This document shows, piece by piece, positions 1 through 8,577 of a DNA stretch of 64,000 bases. The notes under the pieces are model-generated. The model made no database searches. It had not been told where the DNA came from and saw only the letters and a program-made list of their open reading frames with translations. Each line of letters begins with the position of its first letter. Within the stretch, counting starts at the first letter, position 1. The stretch spans positions 201,367 through 265,366 of the forward strand of contig JAHDIQ010000005.1 of the NCBI GenBank assembly GCA_020630715.1, read 5' to 3'. The position numbers and the translations under genes were made by a program. This stretch comes from Nonlabens sp. GTDB taxonomy: Bacteria > Bacteroidota > Bacteroidia > Flavobacteriales > Flavobacteriaceae.

Positions 1-609
1 TTGACTTAAAGTAAAGGCTGTGGTATCCATAACTTTAAGACCTTTACGCAACACATCGTCAAATGATATATGGTCAAATTTTGTAGCATTGCTGTCTTTC
101 TCTGGATCTGCGGTGTAAATTCCATCTACGCGAGTTCCTTTAAGAATCACATCTGCTTCTATTTCTATAGCTCTTAAAACCGCAGCACTATCTGTTGTGA
201 AGTAAGGATTACCTGTTCCACCACCGAATATGACTACACGTCCTTTCTCTAAATGACGCATTGCTTTACGTCTTATAAATGGCTCTGCAACTTCATTAAT
301 CTTAATCGCAGTTTGTAATCTTGTAGGTATTCCAGCATCTTCACAGGCGCTTTGTAAAGCAAGACCGTTAATGACTGTTGCTAGCATTCCCATGTGATCT
401 CCTTGAACACGATCCATTCCATTGCTAGCACCAGCGACACCTCTAAAGATATTGCCGCCACCTATAACGATTGCTACTTGTATGCCTTTATCAACAACCT
501 GTTTGATTTCTTGCGCATATTCTCCTAAACGTTCAGGATCTATACCATACTGTCGATTACCCATTAGGGCTTCACCACTTAATTTGAGAAGAATGCGTTT
601 GTATTTCAT
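1..609 (-). CDS. pyrH: UMP kinase, partial (C-terminus beyond window)
   Basis: Uridylate kinase, which phosphorylates UMP to UDP with ATP in the cytoplasm. The ATG is at 607-609 and translation begins [15 protein letters not shown], the classic start of the bacterial hexameric amino-acid-kinase fold. It continues with the glycine-rich IGGGNIFRG, then [28 protein letters not shown] and [11 protein letters not shown]. 203 codons are present against about 235 in the family, so roughly 30 C-terminal residues lie off the left edge. It is the leftmost gene of a leftward block that includes tsf and rpsB, an order common in bacteria, although a lipoprotein gene is interposed here. Function is not in doubt. 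Confidence 0.96.
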   Translation of the reverse strand, partial: MKYKRILLKLSGEALMGNRQYGIDPERLGEYAQEIKQVVDKGIQVAIVIGGGNIFRGVAGASNGMDRVQGDHMGMLATVINGLALQSACEDAGIPTRLQTAIKINEVAEPFIRRKAMRHLEKGRVVIFGGGTGNPYFTTDSAAVLRAIEIEADVILKGTRVDGIYTADPEKDSNATKFDHISFDDVLRKGLKVMDTTAFTLSQ

Positions 610-669
610 AAAGCTGATAATTGGTGCAAATATAATTGAAAATTGAATTGATTATAAAGATCTAGTATA

Positions 670-1569
670 TCAGTTCTTTATGATCAATTGATACAGTTCA
701 CCAGCCGTGCTTGCCTCGTCATCGCCTAGCTTTACATTTACAGCTTCACTGGTTAAATAGTAGATGTCATTACCATCTGCATCTGTTTTGTAGAAGGTGA
801 TCGCTTCTATTTGAGCACCAGAAATAGGTAGTTCATATTTATTTTCTAAACTGAATGTTCCGTCGTTATAGTTTAACTGGATTATAAATGGCTGTAAACT
901 CTGATCATAACCGCATAGGATAACAGTGTTTTTCCCATTATAGCTAGATCCTGTGATAAGTCCATTTACATCTATGATTTGTTGTGCGGTTAAACTAGCA
1001 TCTGTAAACAAGTCCGTCTTATAAATGGTAGTGCTAAAATTGCTCCAATCTTTAGAAAAAACATAGAGTTGATTATTAATGACCTGTGTTGCCTCTGCAT
1101 CATAAGGATGATTCTGATTGCGTTTATTAAAGTTAGTTTGTTTACTATAGGATAAATTAGAAATATCCATTTCAATTTCCTGTTGCCAGATTTGATCTTT
1201 AGGAATGTTGTAAATCTTCAGGTCTTTACGATTACCGCGATTGTTCCCTATATCTGCAATATGGATATAACGATCTGATTGTGTAATACTTTCCCAGTCT
1301 ATATTTTGTAAGTATGAGTATGTGTTTTGTTGAATAAGCGATCCATCTACATTGATCTCATAAAGGATCGCGCCACCGCCAGAGTCGTTTAGAGTGACCA
1401 GTTTATTATTCAAAGTGATTAAACCTGAACTTTCATTAATCACACTAGGTAATGTTGCTATTTTCTTAAAGGAAAAAGAGGTGTCAGCAGTTTGCTGTTG
1501 CTTTTTTGCGACACAACTGCTTAGTATTATTAGTATAGCTAGTAATAAATAGGTTCTACCGTATGTCAT
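670..1569 (-). CDS. Predicted lipoprotein, propeller-like, unknown function
   Basis: 299 residues. The N-terminus is a lipoprotein signal with lipobox LSSC (cysteine near residue 19), so the mature protein should be membrane anchored. The rest has repeated short beta-strand stretches with aspartates (LNDSGGGAILYEIN, HIADIGNNRGNRKDL, YDAEATQVINNQLYVFSKDW), which suggests a beta-propeller; this is inference from texture, not a recognised domain. It lies between pyrH and tsf on the same strand, with a hairpin terminator between it and tsf. A degenerate copy of the window's palindrome lies in its upstream region (1601-1614). Real gene, unknown function. Confidence 0.85.
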   Translation of the reverse strand: MTYGRTYLLLAILIILSSCVAKKQQQTADTSFSFKKIATLPSVINESSGLITLNNKLVTLNDSGGGAILYEINVDGSLIQQNTYSYLQNIDWESITQSDRYIHIADIGNNRGNRKDLKIYNIPKDQIWQQEIEMDISNLSYSKQTNFNKRNQNHPYDAEATQVINNQLYVFSKDWSNFSTTIYKTDLFTDASLTAQQIIDVNGLITGSSYNGKNTVILCGYDQSLQPFIIQLNYNDGTFSLENKYELPISGAQIEAITFYKTDADGNDIYYLTSEAVNVKLGDDEASTAGELYQLIIKN

Positions 1570-1600
1570 ATATCTTTTTAATGAAGCTTTTTATGATACC

Positions 1601-1614
1601 GCTTATGCGAAAGC
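1601..1614. repeat. Degenerate copy of the dispersed palindrome
   Basis: Reads GCTTATGCGAAAGC, two changes from the core GCTTTCGCGAAAGC. Intergenic, upstream of the lipoprotein gene. Probably a decayed member, but a chance match cannot be excluded. Confidence 0.4.
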
Positions 1615-1671
1615 TAAATTTTTTAATTTCAAAATGCCTTTAAAAATAGTAGTTCTAGAAGTAGCATCTAT

Positions 1672-1708
1672 AAAAAAATCCCTCTAGAATTTCTAGAGGG
1701 ATTTTTAT
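1672..1708 (-). terminator. Rho-independent terminator after tsf
   Basis: Self-complementary arms around ATCCCTCTAGAA / TTCTAGAGGGAT with A-run and T-run flanks on both strands. It lies directly downstream of the tsf stop and could also act in the other direction. Confidence 0.85.
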
Positions 1709-1726
1709 AATGTAATTCTGAGTGAA

Positions 1727-2689
1727 TTAAGCTAAAGAAACTCTTTTAAAACCTACTACTTCAGCACCTTTAGACTCAACATAAGCAGCAACAGTGTGCT
1801 TATCGTCCATGATGAAATTCTGATCTAAAAGACATAATTCCTTATCTAATGTCACGTTATCAGAGATAAAACGCTCAATTTTTCCAGGAATAATGCGATC
1901 CCAGATTGCTTCTGGTTTTCCTTCTGCCTTTAATTCTGCTTCAAAATTTGCTTTTGCATCTGCTAGAGCGGCATCAGTGATTTGAGATCTAGAGATAAAT
2001 ACTGGGATATTCTTTAAAGGTTTTCCTAAACGTCCTAATTCAATATTATCTTTTTCGATTGCAGCGATACGAGCTTCAGTTTCTGACTTTACAAATTCTG
2101 GATCAAAATCTTTATAAGAAAGAGTTGTTGCTCCCATAGAAGCTACTTGCATAGAAACAGATTTTGCAACCTCTGCAGCATTATCGCTAGCAGATGAAAG
2201 ACCTGTTAAAGCACCTATTTTTCCACCGTGTACATACGCACCTACAAATGGAGCTTCAAATGCCTCAAAACCACCTATTTCTAATTTCTCACCTATAACA
2301 CCAGTTTGCTCTACTAACTTATCTGCAACGGTCATACCGTCTACAGTTGCTGCTAGTAACTCATCTTTTGAATTTACATTCATTGCAACATCTGCAATTG
2401 AATTTGCAAGTTCTTTATAAGAATCATTTTTTGCAACAAAGTCTGTTTCACAGTTAAGAGACATTAAAATACCTCTTGTGTTAGCGTCATTTACTTTTGC
2501 AACTACGACACCTTCAGAAGAATCGCGGTCTGCGCGCTTTGCAGCTACTTTCTGACCTTTCTTTCTTAGGATCTCGATTGCTTTGTCAAAGTCACCTTCT
2601 GCTTCTACAAGGGCTTTTTTACAGTCCATCATACCAGCACCAGTGGCATTTCTTAATTTTCCTACTTCAGCGGCTGTGATTTTTGCCAT
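1727..2689 (-). CDS. tsf: Elongation factor Ts
   Basis: EF-Ts, the guanine-nucleotide exchange factor that recycles EF-Tu. The N-terminal UBA-like domain reads ITAAEVGKLRNATGAGMMDC followed by KKALVEAEGDFDKAIEILRKKG, and the signature MSLNCETDFVAKND is present near residue 80. At 320 residues it is longer than the E. coli protein (about 283), which is usual for Flavobacteriia. It follows rpsB by 42 bp on the same strand and ends at a strong hairpin terminator, so rpsB-tsf form the end of a translation operon. Confidence 0.98.
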   Translation of the reverse strand: MAKITAAEVGKLRNATGAGMMDCKKALVEAEGDFDKAIEILRKKGQKVAAKRADRDSSEGVVVAKVNDANTRGILMSLNCETDFVAKNDSYKELANSIADVAMNVNSKDELLAATVDGMTVADKLVEQTGVIGEKLEIGGFEAFEAPFVGAYVHGGKIGALTGLSSASDNAAEVAKSVSMQVASMGATTLSYKDFDPEFVKSETEARIAAIEKDNIELGRLGKPLKNIPVFISRSQITDAALADAKANFEAELKAEGKPEAIWDRIIPGKIERFISDNVTLDKELCLLDQNFIMDDKHTVAAYVESKGAEVVGFKRVSLA

Positions 2690-2731
2690 TTTGAAAAGTT
2701 TAATGTTCTAGATTAACTAGATTGTTAATGT

Positions 2732-3532
2732 TTATTCTTCTTCTTGCGTTGCTGCTTCTACTGGAGCTGGCTTTTCTTCTTTAGGAGCTTTTGCTGCCTG
2801 TTTTGCCATTTCCTTAGCTTCTGCTGCTGCGTTTTTCTCGTTTTTACGATCTTCTAGACCAGCTTTGATAGCCTCTGTTGCAGTCTTAACGATAATATCG
2901 ATAGATTTAGATGCATCATCATTAGATGGAATAACATAATCGATATCACGTGGATTTGCATTAGTATCTGTCATTGCAAAAATCGGGATACCTAATTTTA
3001 AAGCTTCTTTTACTGCGATGTGCTCACGTACCGTATCAACGATAAATAATGCTGCTGGCATACGTGTCATTTCTGTAATAGAACCTAAGTTCTTTTCTAA
3101 TTTAGCACGCATACGGTCTACCTGTAAACGTTCTTTTTTAGATAGTGTCTCATAACGGCCGTCTTTTTTCATACGATCTACTAGAGCCATTTTCTTTACA
3201 GCTTTACGTATAGTTACAAAGTTAGTAAGCATTCCACCTGGCCATCTTTCTGTGATGTAAGGCATGTTAGCATCACCAGCGTGTTGTGCTACGATGTCTT
3301 TTGCTTGTTTCTTTGTAGCTACAAAAAGAACTTTACGTCCAGATGCTGCTATTTTACGCAATGCTGCGCTAGCTTCATCCAGCTTTGCAGCTGTTTTGTA
3401 AAGATTGATAATGTGGATTCCATTACGCTCCATATAGATATACGGCGCCATGTTAGGATCCCATTTACGAGTTAAGTGTCCGAAATGGACACCAGCGTCA
3501 AGAAAGTCCTTGACTTGTGTGTTATTTGCCAT
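2732..3532 (-). CDS. rpsB: Ribosomal protein uS2
   Basis: 30S subunit protein S2. It shows the family's typical start (VKDFLDAGVHFGHLTRKWDPNM) broken here only by residues, the GRKVLFVATKKQAKDIV segment, and the ERWPGGMLTNF motif. The C-terminus carries a charged Ala/Lys/Glu extension (about residues 230-266), common in Bacteroidota. It is in tandem with tsf. No good TAnnTTTG promoter is seen just upstream, so read-through from the rplM-rpsI promoter across the weak hairpin at 3680-3709 is possible. Confidence 0.98.
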   Translation of the reverse strand: MANNTQVKDFLDAGVHFGHLTRKWDPNMAPYIYMERNGIHIINLYKTAAKLDEASAALRKIAASGRKVLFVATKKQAKDIVAQHAGDANMPYITERWPGGMLTNFVTIRKAVKKMALVDRMKKDGRYETLSKKERLQVDRMRAKLEKNLGSITEMTRMPAALFIVDTVREHIAVKEALKLGIPIFAMTDTNANPRDIDYVIPSNDDASKSIDIIVKTATEAIKAGLEDRKNEKNAAAEAKEMAKQAAKAPKEEKPAPVEAATQEEE

Positions 3533-3679
3533 TTTAAAATAGTTTACGTTCTGTCAGATAGCAATGAATAAGTGGTCATTTCACGATGAAAATCGCCTTA
3601 CCCATTTAGATGCTAAACTAGGTCCCGACGGCAATCGGGCCGACAGCAAATTAATAATTGATAAAAAATATAAGAACAA

Positions 3680-3711
3680 ATCCCATCTAATCGTAAGAGC
3701 AGATGGGATGA
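3680..3711 (-). terminator. Hairpin after rpsI, terminator or attenuator
   Basis: Arms ATCCCATCT (3680-3688) and AGATGGGAT (3701-3709) with a 12-base loop. On the minus strand the stem is followed by a T-rich but interrupted tract. It separates rpsI from rpsB, so it may be a partial terminator. Confidence 0.65.
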
Positions 3712-3725
3712 TAGTTTTAAACGTA

Positions 3726-4112
3726 TTAACGCTTTGAGAATTGGAATTTCTTTCTCGCTTTCTTCTGACCGAATTTCTTACGTTCCACCATTCTAGGATC
3801 ACGAGTCATAAGACCTTCTGGTTTTAAAGCAGTACGATTCTCTGCATCTATTTCTACAAGTGCTCTTGAAATAGCTAGTCTTACAGCTTCTGCCTGACCA
3901 GTAATTCCACCACCGTATACATTTGCTTTTACATCATAAGTTCCAGTAGTTTCTGTTAGAGAAAAAGGCTGGTTTACTTTGTACTGTAACGTTCCTGTAG
4001 TAAAGTAGTTGTTAAGCTCCTTGTTATTTATTGTGATATTACCTTTACCTTCTGTAAGGTATACACGAGCTACGGCAGTTTTTCTTCTACCTATTTTGTG
4101 TAATTTTTCCAT
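3726..4112 (-). CDS. rpsI: Ribosomal protein uS9
   Basis: 30S subunit protein S9, 128 residues. It begins MEKLHKIGRRKTAVARVYL, has the GGGITGQAEAVRLAISRAL motif, and ends with the basic tail KKARKKFQFSKR whose final arginine reaches the P site in the family. Its start lies 1 bp after the rplM stop, the conserved rplM-rpsI pair, so the two are translated from one mRNA. Confidence 0.98.
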   Translation of the reverse strand: MEKLHKIGRRKTAVARVYLTEGKGNITINNKELNNYFTTGTLQYKVNQPFSLTETTGTYDVKANVYGGGITGQAEAVRLAISRALVEIDAENRTALKPEGLMTRDPRMVERKKFGQKKARKKFQFSKR

Positions 4113-4113
4113 C

Positions 4114-4569
4114 TTACTTGATCTCGTTTAGGTTGATTACAGTAGGTTGTTGTGCATCATGTCCATGCTCTGTTCCACTGTATACTTTTAAGTTACGGAA
4201 GATTGCACTACCTAATTTATTTTTAGGTAACATTCCTTTAACTGCTTTTTCTACTACTCTTGTAGGATCTTTATCATAAAGCTCCTGAGCAGTAAGACTG
4301 CGCTGTCCACCTGGATAGCCAGTGTGTCTGATGTAAGTTTTCTCAGACCACTTATTACCAGATAACTTTACTTTGTCAGCATTAATAATGATCACATTAT
4401 CACCACAGTCTACGTGAGGTGTGAAATTAGGCTTGTATTTACCTCTCAAAAGTTTTGCAACGATTGAAGACATACGACCTAATGGCTGATCTGCTGCATC
4501 TACTAGTACCCATTCTTTGTTTACCGTAGCGCTGTTTGCAGAAATTGTTTTGTAACTTAACGTATTCAC
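4114..4569 (-). CDS. rplM: Ribosomal protein uL13
   Basis: 50S subunit protein L13, 151 residues. Recognisable segments are WVLVDAADQPLGRMSSIVAKLLRGK, HVDCGDNVIIINADKVKLSGNK and YIRHTGYPGG (each a separate stretch). It is the first gene of the leftward ribosomal block and has a textbook Bacteroidota promoter about 50 bp upstream (4619-4648). Confidence 0.98.
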   Translation of the reverse strand: MNTLSYKTISANSATVNKEWVLVDAADQPLGRMSSIVAKLLRGKYKPNFTPHVDCGDNVIIINADKVKLSGNKWSEKTYIRHTGYPGGQRSLTAQELYDKDPTRVVEKAVKGMLPKNKLGSAIFRNLKVYSGTEHGHDAQQPTVINLNEIK

Positions 4570-4618
4570 TTTGAACCTGTTTTAATTTCTTTCGATTTCA
4601 TTGATCAAAATCGGGATG

Positions 4619-4648
4619 CAAAAGTAAGATAATATATTTGATTGACAA
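4619..4648 (-). promoter_or_regulatory. Housekeeping promoter of rplM-rpsI
   Basis: On the minus strand: TTG (4648-4646), 19 bp, then TACTTTTG (4626-4619). This matches the Bacteroidota primary sigma consensus TTG-N19-TAnnTTTG. The leader to the rplM ATG would be about 45 nt. Confidence 0.8.
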
Positions 4649-4725
4649 GCAGGTAGATTCAAAAAATTTCAATCTGTATTTGATTAGTAATGGATGTCTC
4701 TAGATAACTTATATGTTTTTAGTGA

Positions 4726-4745
4726 TTACGCTTTCGCGAAAGCGT
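4726..4745. repeat. Dispersed palindrome, intergenic copy
   Basis: Perfect 14-bp core GCTTTCGCGAAAGC at 4730-4743 with TTAC on the left. It lies between rplM and the divergent lipoprotein gene. Confidence 0.95.
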
Positions 4746-4855
4746 CATTCTCTCCATCTAACTTTTATCTTTAAATCTAGTGTTTTCTAATGATATTTAG
4801 GTAGTTACTATTGTAAATTGCATTTAGTTTGTATCTTGTCACTCTAAAAAAATAA

Positions 4856-5368
4856 ATGATGAAAAAGATATTTTTAAGCTTATGTGTGGTTGCGACGATG
4901 TTCATTTCTTGTGACGATAATGCAAAAAGTACTACAAATACTCAAAGTATTGTAGGTAATTATGTGCTTACCAGCTTAGTGGCAGATGTGGCTGTGGACC
5001 TAGATCAAAATGGAACTAGTGATACACAATTAATGAATGAGACCACCTGTTTTGACAATGTAGCGATCACCTTTGACGCTAATGGCAATTTTACAACGAC
5101 GGTTTCTGAAGTAGGTTTTGACGCTAATAACGTTTTAACTTGTGCTACGATTGTAACTAGTGGTACGTATTCTATTGCAAATAGTGTTCTTACGATTACT
5201 ACACCTATTAATGGTGGTAGTGTGACAGAATCTAAGCAAGTAGTTCTAACAGCAACTACGCTAGAAATAGGTGCTACTGATGCAGAAGTTGCGCAATACT
5301 TTACAAACTCACCTGGTACGCCAGCAAGTGCGATAACACAGGTAGACGCAGTTTATACTAAGATTTAA
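4856..5368 (+). CDS. Lipocalin-like lipoprotein
   Basis: 170 residues. A lipoprotein signal (MMKKIFLSLCVVATMF, lipobox FISC) is followed by a small beta-rich domain with the lipocalin-like opening IVGNYVLTSL, a strand pattern including VAITFDANGNFTTTV, and SGTYSIANSVLTIT. This is the texture of the lipocalin-like lipoproteins frequent in Flavobacteriia; the ligand is unknown. Single gene, ending at a convergent hairpin terminator. Confidence 0.85.
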   Translation: MMKKIFLSLCVVATMFISCDDNAKSTTNTQSIVGNYVLTSLVADVAVDLDQNGTSDTQLMNETTCFDNVAITFDANGNFTTTVSEVGFDANNVLTCATIVTSGTYSIANSVLTITTPINGGSVTESKQVVLTATTLEIGATDAEVAQYFTNSPGTPASAITQVDAVYTKI

Positions 5369-5395
5369 TCAGTTCTAATTTTAGGTGCAAATTAT

Positions 5396-5437
5396 AAAAC
5401 CCAATATCCTAAGAATCATCTTAAGATATTGGGTTTT
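5396..5437. terminator. Bidirectional terminator
   Basis: 13-bp arms AAAACCCAATATC (5396-5408) and GATATTGGGTTTT (5425-5437). It serves the rightward lipoprotein and, less directly, the leftward ergothioneine operon. Confidence 0.85.
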
Positions 5438-5493
5438 ACATGTTTTATTGCTTGCTAAACTAGCCTGCCAATAATTATATTCAATGGGTGTGT

Positions 5494-5775
5494 TTACTCA
5501 CTAACGGCCACACCTTTCCAAAAAGCTACATAACCTTCTATTTGTTTTGCCGCATGTTTAGTTTCTGGATAATACCATGCAGCATCTTTATTACTAGTAC
5601 CATCTACTTCTAGAGAATAATAACTCGCAACACCTTTCCACGGGCAATTAGATTGTGTGTTACTATCTTTAAAAAATTCTTTTTTAATACTGCTCGCTGG
5701 AAAGTAATGATTGTTTTCTACTACGATGGTATCATTACTTTCTGCAATTATTTGATTGTTCCAAATGGCTTTCAT
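5494..5775 (-). CDS. DUF427 family protein
   Basis: 93 residues. DUF427 features are visible: MKAIWNNQIIAESNDTIVVE at the start, CPWKGVASYYSLEVDG with the conserved CPWKG-x-A-x-YY signature, AAWYYPET, and VAFWKGVAV at the end. The biochemical role of the family is not established. The start is 2 bp from the egtD stop, so it is the third gene of the egtB-egtD operon; co-transcription suggests, but does not prove, a link to the same pathway. Confidence 0.9.
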   Translation of the reverse strand: MKAIWNNQIIAESNDTIVVENNHYFPASSIKKEFFKDSNTQSNCPWKGVASYYSLEVDGTSNKDAAWYYPETKHAAKQIEGYVAFWKGVAVSE

Positions 5776-5777
5776 AA

Positions 5778-6743
5778 TTATTGTTTTACGTTAAATAAAT
5801 AGTCTTTAAATAAGTGGTCGCTGTCTTCATAAATAGTTACAATATTAAGGCCAGATTCATTTGCGAGCCAGTTCACCACATCGTCATCATATTTTTGTGA
5901 GATTTCACAATGTATAGTTTCCCATTTTTTAAAGCTCACGGTAAGGTTCAGTTTTTCTAATGTTACCTCACAGGCTTCTGTTGCGATTAAAAAGCTTTTT
6001 GCAGTTCCTGTTTCTGGATCATAAGATTCCCAGTGTTCAAATGATGTTACTGGAAAGTTAGCTTCCATTTCATTATTAATACGGTGCAATAAATTTCTAT
6101 TAAATTCTTGAGTTACGCCTTGAGAATCTGCATAGGCGCGCTGGATCATCCACGGGTTTTTCTTTTGGTCAAATCCCATGAACAATAAATCCCTTGAATT
6201 CATCATCGCTCTTAATTGTGATAGAAAATCGATGGCTTCATCATGTTGGAAATTTCCTATGTTAGATCCTAATACCATGATAAATTTAGGACGCTTATCG
6301 TATTGAGCTAGTCTTTTAAGTACCTCAAAATACATTCCTTGTTCACCTTGCACTTTTAATGACGGCATGATCTCTTTAAGTGATCCAGTTAAAGCATCAA
6401 TAGCATGCTGTGAAATGTCAATAGGGATGTAGGTCACATCAATTTTATGATCTACTAATTCTTGTAATAGTACCTTAGTCTTTTTACCATCACCAGTGCC
6501 TAATTCAATCAAATCAAATCCATCTGGATGATGCAGTTGTTCTCTTAATTGTTCTTTGTGTTCACTAATTATGTTGAACTCGGCATTTGTGAGGTAATAC
6601 TCTGGCAAATTCATAATTTGCTGGAATAGCTGGTCACCGCGCTCGTTATAGATGTATTTAGAACTTAAGAACTTAGGGAAACTGGTTAAACCTTCTTTTA
6701 CGTGATTTTCAAATTCTAATTGAAATGTTTCTTGTTTTGTCAT
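5778..6743 (-). CDS. egtD: L-histidine N-alpha-methyltransferase, EgtD-like
   Basis: SAM-dependent methyltransferase of the EgtD family, which trimethylates the alpha-amino group of histidine to hercynine, the first step to ergothioneine. Seen: the EgtD N-terminal signature SSKYIYNERGDQLFQQIMNLPEYYLTNAE (in pieces), the SAM-binding ELGTGDGKKT loop, VLGSNIGNF and FDQKKNP. I start it at ATG 6741-6743, which overlaps the egtB stop in an ATGA, rather than 12 codons upstream, because the upstream extension is not family-like. The overlap indicates translational coupling with egtB. Confidence 0.93.
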   Translation of the reverse strand: MTKQETFQLEFENHVKEGLTSFPKFLSSKYIYNERGDQLFQQIMNLPEYYLTNAEFNIISEHKEQLREQLHHPDGFDLIELGTGDGKKTKVLLQELVDHKIDVTYIPIDISQHAIDALTGSLKEIMPSLKVQGEQGMYFEVLKRLAQYDKRPKFIMVLGSNIGNFQHDEAIDFLSQLRAMMNSRDLLFMGFDQKKNPWMIQRAYADSQGVTQEFNRNLLHRINNEMEANFPVTSFEHWESYDPETGTAKSFLIATEACEVTLEKLNLTVSFKKWETIHCEISQKYDDDVVNWLANESGLNIVTIYEDSDHLFKDYLFNVKQ

Positions 6744-7903
6744 ATAGATTGTGCGAGTCTTAAACCCGTAAATTGCCATCGTAGTGGCGGGTGAAAAAAG
6801 TTTCTGTAACTAGGTCTGGCATGATTGCTAGCGGTAGCGATAGAACTACCGCGCAGTACTTTTTGATTTACCATGAACTTACCGTTGTATTCTCCTAAAG
6901 CACCATCTGGTTTGCTATAATTAGGATAGGGTAGATAGGCGCTTTCCGTCCATTCCCATCGTTTGCCCCATTTGAATTTTGATTGCGCCGCTTCCCATTC
7001 AAATTCTGTAGGTAGTCTTAATCCTTTCCATTGGGCAAATGCAAAAGCCTCATAATAAGAAATATGTGTTACTACTGCTTTAGGATGAATAGGTTGTGAA
7101 CCAGATAATTGATAATGAAACCACGATCCATCTTTTTTAAACCAATACATAGGCGCATTGATGCTATTTTTTTGAACCCAATCCCAGCCTTCTGTATGCC
7201 ATAAAAGTGCATTTGAATATCCGCCATCGTTAATGAAATCAATCCACTCATCATTAGTCACTAGTTGGTTTGAAATGCGATATGGTTCCAGAAATACGCG
7301 ATGTCTAGGCAACTCATTATCATAGCAAAAACTATGATCTGAATGTCCTATTTCATAAATACCATCAGGTATATCTATCCATTCTTGAACTGTTGAAAGA
7401 TGATCTTCTTTAAAAGCAGGATCATATACCGGTAGCAACGGATTATTGCCTAATATGTATTTTATGTCTGTAAGTAGTAATTCCTGATGTTGTTTTTCAT
7501 GATGAATACCTATTTCTAGAACGTCCTTCCATGATTCATCCCAGTGATGTTCTATTAGCTGGATCATGTGATGCGTTACATATTCACGATATTCATGTAC
7601 TTTTTTAACGCTAGGTCTAGATAAATTTCCACGATCTGTGCGCACCACGCGTTTTCCTATGCTTTCATAATAGCTATTAAATACATAAGCAAATTGCTCA
7701 TGAAAACGTTTGTAATTAGGTAAGTATGGATCTAAAAGGAATTCTTCAAAAAACCAAGTGGTATGACCTAAATGCCATTTAGGTGGTGACACATCAACTA
7801 TAGGTTGAACCACATAGTCTTCTATTTCCAGCGGTGCGCATATTTGTAGGGTATGTTTTCTCGTGTCACAGAAAATACTAAGAAGATTTTGTTGAACATT
7901 CAT
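6740..7903 (-). CDS. egtB: EgtB-like iron-dependent sulfoxide synthase
   Basis: Nonheme-iron enzyme of the EgtB/OvoA type, which joins a thiol donor to hercynine or histidine with O2. Seen: DinB-like N-terminal domain with candidate iron ligands H44 or H47 (PKWHLGHTTWFFEE) and H135/H139 (HHEKQHQELLLTDIK), then a formylglycine-generating-enzyme fold from about residue 180 (RLPTEFEWEAA, VLRGSSIATASNHARPSYRNFF, GLRLA). It lacks a fused methyltransferase, so the adjacent egtD supplies that step. No egtA, egtC or egtE is in the window, so the thiol donor and C-S lyase are unknown. ATG 7901-7903 is chosen because the TTG at 7912 falls inside a -7 promoter box. Confidence 0.9.
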   Translation of the reverse strand: MNVQQNLLSIFCDTRKHTLQICAPLEIEDYVVQPIVDVSPPKWHLGHTTWFFEEFLLDPYLPNYKRFHEQFAYVFNSYYESIGKRVVRTDRGNLSRPSVKKVHEYREYVTHHMIQLIEHHWDESWKDVLEIGIHHEKQHQELLLTDIKYILGNNPLLPVYDPAFKEDHLSTVQEWIDIPDGIYEIGHSDHSFCYDNELPRHRVFLEPYRISNQLVTNDEWIDFINDGGYSNALLWHTEGWDWVQKNSINAPMYWFKKDGSWFHYQLSGSQPIHPKAVVTHISYYEAFAFAQWKGLRLPTEFEWEAAQSKFKWGKRWEWTESAYLPYPNYSKPDGALGEYNGKFMVNQKVLRGSSIATASNHARPSYRNFFHPPLRWQFTGLRLAQSI

Positions 7904-7909
7904 CAATCT

Positions 7910-7917
7910 CAAAGTTA
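7910..7917 (-). promoter_or_regulatory. -7 promoter element for egtB operon
   Basis: Minus strand TAACTTTG matches TAnnTTTG. It ends 6 bp before the egtB ATG, so the transcript would have almost no leader. No clear TTG is found about 19 bp further upstream. Confidence 0.5.
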
Positions 7918-7991
7918 AATATCTTTTACAGAATCTAGACTGATAAGTACGATTTTTATGACATTTTTATAGAACTGGAGATCTACAGTGA

Positions 7992-8576
7992 TTATCTCAT
8001 ACGATCTCTACGATCGTAATCTTTAAATTCTGCTTTATTGCCTGCAAATTTTGCAATGAGTCCTATCAATAAAGCGATTAAACCTATACCTCTAAAAATC
8101 CATTTCCACGCAATTTCTTTTTTTGGGGAAGTACCATAAATTCCATCATTTGGATCTTGAATTTGCTTCATCATCCTCTCAAACTCTTTACGTTGAATTT
8201 GATGAGCCTTTGCTGTTGAAGCACGCAGATTTGTTGATTTAGCTTTCCCGTGTGTTTTATGGTATAGAGGCATTACCACCGCGCCAGCACTTGCTGGAAT
8301 CTGGATGCTTTTAGAAGTATACATTTTACGGTGAAATAATTCACCGGTAGCACCATCATAAAGCTCTACCATGAATCGGGTTAATGATTTATGCGCATCC
8401 CAGCTTAAAGTAGCCATACCAGGACCAGATGCGACCATGTTTAAATCGACCACATAAAAACTTTTAGATTCTGTATAAGGTTCTAAAGATTCGATTTCTG
8501 TAAAATCCTCATAAGCAGGATCGCTTAATTGAGCATTAATGAAAAATGGTAGCAGTAATAAAAGAAAAAACCGCAT
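7992..8576 (-). CDS. Secreted or membrane protein of unknown function
   Basis: About 194 residues from the ATG at 8574-8576. It begins with a signal peptide (MRFFLLLLLPFFINAQ) and ends with a single membrane helix (WIFRGIGLIALLIGLIAKFA) and a basic/acidic tail KDYDRRDRMR. The middle part is beta-rich with a fibronectin-like feel (ATLSWDAHKSLTRFMVELYD). An alternative start 6 codons upstream would overlap the end of thyA; the signal peptide favours the downstream start, 1 bp after the thyA stop. Probably co-transcribed with thyA. No recognised family. Confidence 0.8.
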   Translation of the reverse strand: MRFFLLLLLPFFINAQLSDPAYEDFTEIESLEPYTESKSFYVVDLNMVASGPGMATLSWDAHKSLTRFMVELYDGATGELFHRKMYTSKSIQIPASAGAVVMPLYHKTHGKAKSTNLRASTAKAHQIQRKEFERMMKQIQDPNDGIYGTSPKKEIAWKWIFRGIGLIALLIGLIAKFAGNKAEFKDYDRRDRMR

Positions 8577-8577
8577 T

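Noticed and set aside
4726-4745. parS centromere site
   Set aside because: The palindrome is parS-like in length and symmetry but far too frequent and different from TGTTTCACGTGAAACA.
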